DNA of 64,000 nucleotides, taken from assembly GCA_033856195.1 (NCBI GenBank), contig JAWVFL010000002.1, forward strand, positions 1 through 64,000, written 5' to 3'. Source of the stretch: VRUE01 sp033856195 (lineage in GTDB: Bacteria > Actinomycetota > Thermoleophilia > Solirubrobacterales > 70-9). The position numbers and the translations under genes were made by a program. This document shows, piece by piece, positions 60,501 to 64,000 of this stretch; the stretch's first letter is position 1, and every line of letters begins with the position of its first letter. The notes beneath the pieces are model-generated. The model was not told where the DNA came from. It did not search any database and saw only the letters and a program-made list of their open reading frames with translations.

Positions 60501-60845
60501 GTCGTCTTTGGGCTCTCGATCGACTACGCGGTCTTCCTGCTCGTGCGCATGCGCGAGCATTACGACAAACACGGCGACAACGCCGCCGCGATCGAGTTCG
60601 GGCTGGAGAAGACCGCGCGGGTGATCACCGGCGCCGCCGTGATCATGATGGCCGTCTTCATCGCCTTCGCCGGCGCGCCGATCGCGACGGTCAGCCAGCT
60701 CGGGGTTGGCCTCACCGTCGCGGTCATCCTCGACGCCACCGTCGTGCGCATCGTCCTGCTGCCAGCCCTGATGCTGCTGGTCGGCGACAAGGTCTGGTGG
60801 CTGCCACGCCCGCTGGAGCGGGTGCTGCCGCGGCTCAACGTCTGA
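57567..60845 (+). CDS. MMPL/RND-family transporter
   Basis: 1092 residues. A first helix near 33-52 is followed by an external domain, then five helices with the MMPL pattern (LALVVCSMMGLALGVDYALLLVSRFREEL, near 230-258, with the Asp-Tyr pair). A second external region of nearly 500 residues is helical and coiled (IADGVAAIRGGLSRATFG, GSGRAEEGAIQIASGIGQAA), unusually long and like YhgE/Pip loops. The second membrane half repeats the motif (VFGLSIDYAVFLLVRMREHY, near 978). RND proteins export lipids, often with Mce-type partners; Mce genes follow within 133 bp. Glu codon use switches from GAG to GAA within the second loop. Confidence 0.85.
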   Translation: MPVRRSRGRSDDARAERGDEKRPPLMLRHPRRALAVAALLIALLASFGFSLEDRLSPSTIDIGGTSVHEANGMLSRYFGDSAPFVVFLQGPPAAIDRQGPELVRVLREDPKVTTLSPWDRGSVGQLRPKPRRAFILVDFHVDSNAAVDDKVPLLNRILEDKLHAPVRGTQTGFATLSRSIEDESISSTERAELIALPILLIVLLLVFRSPIAAAIPLGFGAIAVLTSRGLLSILTNFFEVSALALVVCSMMGLALGVDYALLLVSRFREELAKGADPVDAAWETRRTAGRTTVFAGSTLVLSMVVALFVVPGALLASLAGTLALVVLLTVLVATLLGPPVLVLAGANIDRWRIGSAPNGERSRLMTIVSAALKRPVPVSIAIGAVVLLLAAPALALKTGPFSIGQLPKDNSARKDAELIQSSAGGGFEAPFVVVAATRTGTITDDDNLAALSRWQRRIARTPGVQSVVGPSQVSRSVKPLQKGLAGLLASNDKVGPLSNLTRVGDGMERIADGVAAIRGGLSRATFGAAILADGSGRAEEGAIQIASGIGQAAAGSQEAIDAIDEVAKGNKELAKANERAALGGLQIKFGSHDLVPNFNVNGLPRANRLKRSLDKASTATVPQIQATAQASDEKTKAALQQVEGMTVGKSDPNYAAALDALRQASSTAATLPAELAPLQESLVDDAHEAQEIKFWIESTLVQMKQLAAASKRLYDGLNTIKTGSKKLATGTAELDREVTKEFGQLGSFEAGANELVSGLARLTGGTTQLEQRLGEFYSRSYPVQSGARRIAVRVQSQSETINRRVDNIRNVTPGIFDSGYFVLSALDGTQGRLHERASEAVDLEHGGQAATLLVIPDDPLNTPGSIALNKRLDDDAAALGKEANLKTGVAGSPATLNTFSRVTRDRIPMVIAAITLATFLVLVLVLRSLPLAAIAIGLNMASVGVAFGVLMLLTNVPDGWPLGGRTYVDAVGTVMIFGVVFGLSIDYAVFLLVRMREHYDKHGDNAAAIEFGLEKTARVITGAAVIMMAVFIAFAGAPIATVSQLGVGLTVAVILDATVVRIVLLPALMLLVGDKVWWLPRPLERVLPRLNV

Positions 60846-60920
60846 GTTGCAAGCCCAAAGTAGCGCGTTGAATTCCAGTTAAGTCCCTGCTTGGCACGAC
60901 GGTGGCGGCGGGTCGCTCGG

Positions 60921-60926
60921 ATACGA
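60921..60926 (+). promoter_or_regulatory. possible -10 box for the Mce series
   Basis: TACGAT lies 52 nt before the first Mce GTG in the 133-bp spacer after the MMPL gene, leaving a leader of about 45 nt. Nothing else is evident in the spacer. Confidence 0.3.
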
Positions 60927-60978
60927 TTCTGCAGCCGTTCCACCGGATCGGAGGCCGGGGAACCGCAAGCGACGATCC

Positions 60979-62391
60979 GTGGCTGCCAACTCTTCAGGCG
61001 AGGACAAAAGCTCGGCGCAAAGCCGGGGGGTCACCCCCGCCCGGATTGCGGTCATCGCCGTACTCGGAATTGCCGTGGTCGCGCTCGGCTACGTGATCTT
61101 CAGCGGCAGTGGCGAACACAAGTACAACCTTCTCTTCCAGAACGCCAGCCAGCTGGTCCCCGACAACCAGGTGCTGATCGGCGGCCAACCGGTTGGCTCG
61201 GTTGAAAGCATCGAGCTGACCGACGACAACCTGGCCAAGGTCGTGGTCAGCGTCAGCCAGGAGCTGCACGAGGGCACGACGGCGACGATCCGCGCGACCT
61301 CGCTCTCCGGCGTCGCCAACCACTACGTCTCGATCAGCCCCGGCCCGAACAGCAACCCGTCGCTTGGAAACGACGGCACCCTGGGCCTGGCCTCAACCAC
61401 GACCCCAGTCGACATCGACCAGCTCTTCAACACCTTCCCGGCGCCGGTGCGGCGCGGGCTCGCCCAGTTCATCGAAGGCAACGCGCAGTGGTACGCGGGT
61501 CGCGGCAAGGACGGCACCGCCAACGACACCTTCAAATACATCGGGGTCGGCTTCAACCGGGCCGGCGCCTTCGCCCATGACCTCAACGCCGACGAAAAGC
61601 TCTTCGCTCGTTTCCTGGTCAGCTCGAGCAAACTCGGCACGGCGGTCGCCGAACGCGGCGGGGAGCTCTCCAGCGCGATCGGCAATGCCAACGCAGCTTT
61701 CAACGCGATCGCGAGCCAGAACGCCGCCCTCAGCACCAGCCTGAGCCTGCTGCCTCCGACCTTCAGGCAGGCCAACACGACCTTCGTCAACCTGCGCGCG
61801 GCCCTCGACGACGTCGAACCGCTGATCAACACCTCGCGGACGGCGACCAAAGACCTGGCTCCCTTCCTCGCCGAACTGCGCCCGGTGCTCTCCAAGGCGG
61901 TCCCCGTCTTCAAGAACCTGCGCCTCACCGTGCGGCGCAAGGGCTCTGCCAACGACACGGCCGAACTGCTGGGTGTGCTGCCGGCGGTGCAGCAGCGCGC
62001 CTCGAAGGCGTTCCCGCACTCCGAAGAAGCGATCGCGGCCTTCCAGCCCAACCTCAACTTCATTCGCGCCTACACGCCGGACCTCTTCAACGGCTTTGCC
62101 CGGCTGGGTCAGGTCAGCGCGCCCTACGACGGCAACGGCCATTACGTGCGCAGCAGCTTCAGCGACCTCAACATCTTCAACTACAACAGCGGCAGCCGCG
62201 TTCTGGAACCGATCAAACCCTCCGAACAGTACGACGCGTTCGGCGCCTCCGCGGGCGTCAAGCGTCCCTGCCCCGGCGGCGCCAGCCAACCGGCCGCCGA
62301 TGGCTCCAGCCCCTTCGTCGAACCGCCGTTCAGCGGCTCCGGCGTGACCACCGACGACTGCAATCCGGCCGACGCGCCACCCGGCCCATGA
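60979..62391 (+). CDS. MCE/MlaD family protein, first of series
   Basis: 470 residues from GTG. One TM helix (about 18-37) precedes the MCE domain (about 47-130: LLFQNASQLVPDNQVLIGGQPVGSV, then LSGVANHYVSISPG). A long helical region of about 250 residues follows, then a Pro/Ser/Asp-rich C-terminus with two Cys. Mce proteins form tubes that carry lipids between membrane and cell surface. The stop overlaps the next Mce start (ATGA). Order MMPL-Mce-Mce-Mce suggests one lipid-transport locus; the YrbE permeases are not in the window. Confidence 0.88.
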   Translation: MAANSSGEDKSSAQSRGVTPARIAVIAVLGIAVVALGYVIFSGSGEHKYNLLFQNASQLVPDNQVLIGGQPVGSVESIELTDDNLAKVVVSVSQELHEGTTATIRATSLSGVANHYVSISPGPNSNPSLGNDGTLGLASTTTPVDIDQLFNTFPAPVRRGLAQFIEGNAQWYAGRGKDGTANDTFKYIGVGFNRAGAFAHDLNADEKLFARFLVSSSKLGTAVAERGGELSSAIGNANAAFNAIASQNAALSTSLSLLPPTFRQANTTFVNLRAALDDVEPLINTSRTATKDLAPFLAELRPVLSKAVPVFKNLRLTVRRKGSANDTAELLGVLPAVQQRASKAFPHSEEAIAAFQPNLNFIRAYTPDLFNGFARLGQVSAPYDGNGHYVRSSFSDLNIFNYNSGSRVLEPIKPSEQYDAFGASAGVKRPCPGGASQPAADGSSPFVEPPFSGSGVTTDDCNPADAPPGP

Positions 62392-63911
62392 GAAGGGCAC
62401 TCGTCATAGGCGCGCTGGTCGCGGCGGTCATCGTCGCGATCGTGCTGATCTCCTCCGGCGGCAGCGGCGGCAACGACTACGTCGTGCGGGCGATCTTCGA
62501 CAGCGGTGGATTCATGGTCAAAGGCGAGCAGGTTCGGGTCGCCGGCGCCAACGTCGGCGAGATCGAATCGGTCGGGGTCACCTTGCCGGGCGAGATCGAC
62601 AGCTACGAAAACGGCAAGGAACAGGCGCTCGACGGCAAGGCCGTGATCGTGATGAACATCACCGACGCCGGCTTCCAGGACTTCCGCAGCGACGCCAGCT
62701 GCCAGATCCGCCCGCAGTCGCTGATCGGAGAGAAGTTCGTCGACTGCCGTCCGACCCTGCCACGGGCGCCGGGGTCGCAGCCGGCGCCGCCGCTGAAGGA
62801 GATTCCCGAAGACCAGCCCGGCGCCGGGCAGCTGCTGTTGCCGCTGGAGAACAACAGCACCAGCGTCGACCCGGACCTGATCAACGACATCAACAAACTG
62901 CCCTACGCGCAGCGCTTCCGCCTGATCTTCAACGAACTCGGCGCCGGCCTGGCCGGCCGCGGGGAGGACATCGAGGCGGTGGTCAAGCGCGCCAACCCGG
63001 CGCTGCGCGACGTCGATCGCCTGCTCGGCATCCTCGACGCACAGCGCGATCAGTTGACCCGACTCGCGGCCGACTCCGAGCAGATCCTCGAGCCGCTCTC
63101 GCGCGAACGCGCCCACGTCGCCGGCTTCTTCACCAACTCCGGCGCAGCGGCACAGGCCACCACCGAGCGGGGCGAAGACCTTGAAGCCTCGCTGCAGAAG
63201 TTCCCCGCCTTCCTGCGCGAGTTCCGCCTCACGATGCGCAGCCTGCAGGGCTTCTCCGATGCGGCCACCCCGACCTTCGCGGCCCTCGGCAAAGCGGCGC
63301 CCGGGTTCACCGAAGCGACCCGCCTGCTGACGCCGTTCTCGGCCGCCTCGACGGTGGCGCTGAAGTCACTTGGGACGACCGGTGAAGAAGCGGGCCCGAC
63401 GCTGCGTGCGGCCGACCCGATCGTGCGCAAGACGACGGCGCTGGCCCGCACCGGGGTCAGCCCGACGACGAACCTGGCGAAGTTCCTCGCCAGCACCGAG
63501 GAAACGAAGGGCTTCGACGGGCTTGTTGACCTGATTTACAACACAACGGCGGCCACGAACGGCTTTGATCAATACGGCCACTTCACGCGCATCCTGGTCA
63601 CCCTCACTAACTGCCTCGAATATGGGCTCGAAGAAAGCGGTTGCTCGGCGCAGTTCACCGGGACAAACGCGGGTGACTCGTCAGTCTCCACGGCGCAGCT
63701 GTACCGCCTGCTCCAAGAGGAGCAGGCGCGGGAAGCAGGTGAGGCGGGCGGCACACTGGCGCTGCCGAAGGCTCCGGGTGCCGGCCTTGCCCCATCCACG
63801 CCACTTACGCGCGAAGCTCCTGAAATCGCACAGGGCCGACAGCTCGAAGGGAAGAGCGCTCTGGCGGGGCCACGACAACGTGCCCTTCTCGACTACCTCC
63901 TCGGCCCATGA
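62388..63911 (+). CDS. MCE/MlaD family protein, second of series
   Basis: 507 residues. TM helix near 4-21, MCE domain about 29-130 with VRAIFDSGGFMVKGEQVRVAGANVG and LIGEKFVDCRPT. A long helical segment follows (for example LLGILDAQRDQLTRLAADSEQ and LRTMRSLQGFSD-like repeats), then a low-complexity Pro/Ala/Glu tail. The architecture matches the first Mce gene. It overlaps both neighbours by 4 bp, so the series is translated as a unit. Confidence 0.88.
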   Translation: MRRALVIGALVAAVIVAIVLISSGGSGGNDYVVRAIFDSGGFMVKGEQVRVAGANVGEIESVGVTLPGEIDSYENGKEQALDGKAVIVMNITDAGFQDFRSDASCQIRPQSLIGEKFVDCRPTLPRAPGSQPAPPLKEIPEDQPGAGQLLLPLENNSTSVDPDLINDINKLPYAQRFRLIFNELGAGLAGRGEDIEAVVKRANPALRDVDRLLGILDAQRDQLTRLAADSEQILEPLSRERAHVAGFFTNSGAAAQATTERGEDLEASLQKFPAFLREFRLTMRSLQGFSDAATPTFAALGKAAPGFTEATRLLTPFSAASTVALKSLGTTGEEAGPTLRAADPIVRKTTALARTGVSPTTNLAKFLASTEETKGFDGLVDLIYNTTAATNGFDQYGHFTRILVTLTNCLEYGLEESGCSAQFTGTNAGDSSVSTAQLYRLLQEEQAREAGEAGGTLALPKAPGAGLAPSTPLTREAPEIAQGRQLEGKSALAGPRQRALLDYLLGP

Positions 63912-64000
63912 GAAATCGCAGCGGCATACAGGGAGTCGCGAGCAGCCCGGTGATCGTCGGGGCGGTGACCGTGCTGGTCATCATCGTCGCCGTCTTCCTC
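63908..64000 (+). CDS. MCE/MlaD family protein, third of series (partial, runs off window)
   Basis: Only 31 residues are visible: a short basic N-terminus and the start of a TM helix (SSPVIVGAVTVLVIIVAVFL). The ATG overlaps the second Mce stop (ATGA). Assignment rests on position and the matching N-terminal layout, since the MCE domain itself is beyond the edge. Confidence 0.6.
   Translation, partial: MRNRSGIQGVASSPVIVGAVTVLVIIVAVFL

Overview
The window is a gene-dense, strongly GC-rich chromosomal segment centred on a replication-origin region. The order rsmG-parA-parB / jag-yidC-yidD-rnpA-rpmH on one side of the origin and dnaA-dnaN-recF-dciA-gyrB-gyrA on the other is the classic bacterial origin layout. 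The pknB-pbpA-rodA-pstP-fhaB-fhaA cluster, Mce-type proteins, many GTG/TTG starts and near-leaderless promoters point to an actinobacterium. Two features are unlike the common high-GC actinomycetes: a Bacillus-like qcrABC, and a fused siroheme-decarboxylase gene between hemB and hemL. I infer a deep-branching class such as Thermoleophilia (Solirubrobacterales-like), but this is inference only.

Layout. 1-4.6 kb (minus): end of an exopolysaccharide locus (O-antigen ligase running off the edge, an Ig-like anchored protein, a LytR_C protein, a membrane UDP-sugar dehydratase). 4.7-9.9 kb (plus): tightly coupled dedA, uppP, purM, a receptor-like Ser/Thr kinase and a SecD-like exported protein. 9.9-19 kb (minus): cell-wall and signalling operon with a kinase, two FHA proteins, the PP2C phosphatase, a SEDS protein, a class B PBP, PASTA kinase PknB and a D-Ala-D-Ala ligase. 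19-21.5 kb (plus): CARDB-domain protein, prephenate dehydratase, HNH protein. 21.7-36.4 kb: gyrase, origin genes, partition genes, a parS-like site, tRNA-Ile and a bifunctional nuclease. 36.4-46 kb: a second D-Ala-D-Ala ligase, a PLP aminotransferase, small membrane protein, phosphodiesterase, glycosyltransferase-like membrane protein, YmdB and an ABC-2 exporter. 46.3-49.7 kb: hemB, ahbAB fusion, hemL. 49.8-56.6 kb: qcrABC, menG and polyprenyl synthase (menaquinone respiration), then tatA-tatC. 56.6-64 kb: tRNA-Lys, a secreted protein, an MMPL transporter and the start of an Mce series.

The most unusual content is non-coding. At least eight long intergenic hairpins, here called families A, B and C, have outer arms of about 16-28 bp that differ completely from copy to copy but pair perfectly or nearly so within each copy. 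They enclose a family-specific cassette. Family A has five copies and family B three. Copies occur in both orientations, several arms begin at a neighbour's stop codon, and two copies have become part of a coding sequence. This compensatory pattern suggests mobile or structure-selected elements that I cannot assign to a named class. A second recurring signal is a -10-like box only 6-13 bp before many start codons, which predicts widespread leaderless transcription.

No stretch longer than about 250 bases lacks a gene. The two largest gaps (21476-21723 and 32464-32701) are filled mostly by family A elements. I saw no rRNA, CRISPR array or transposase gene.
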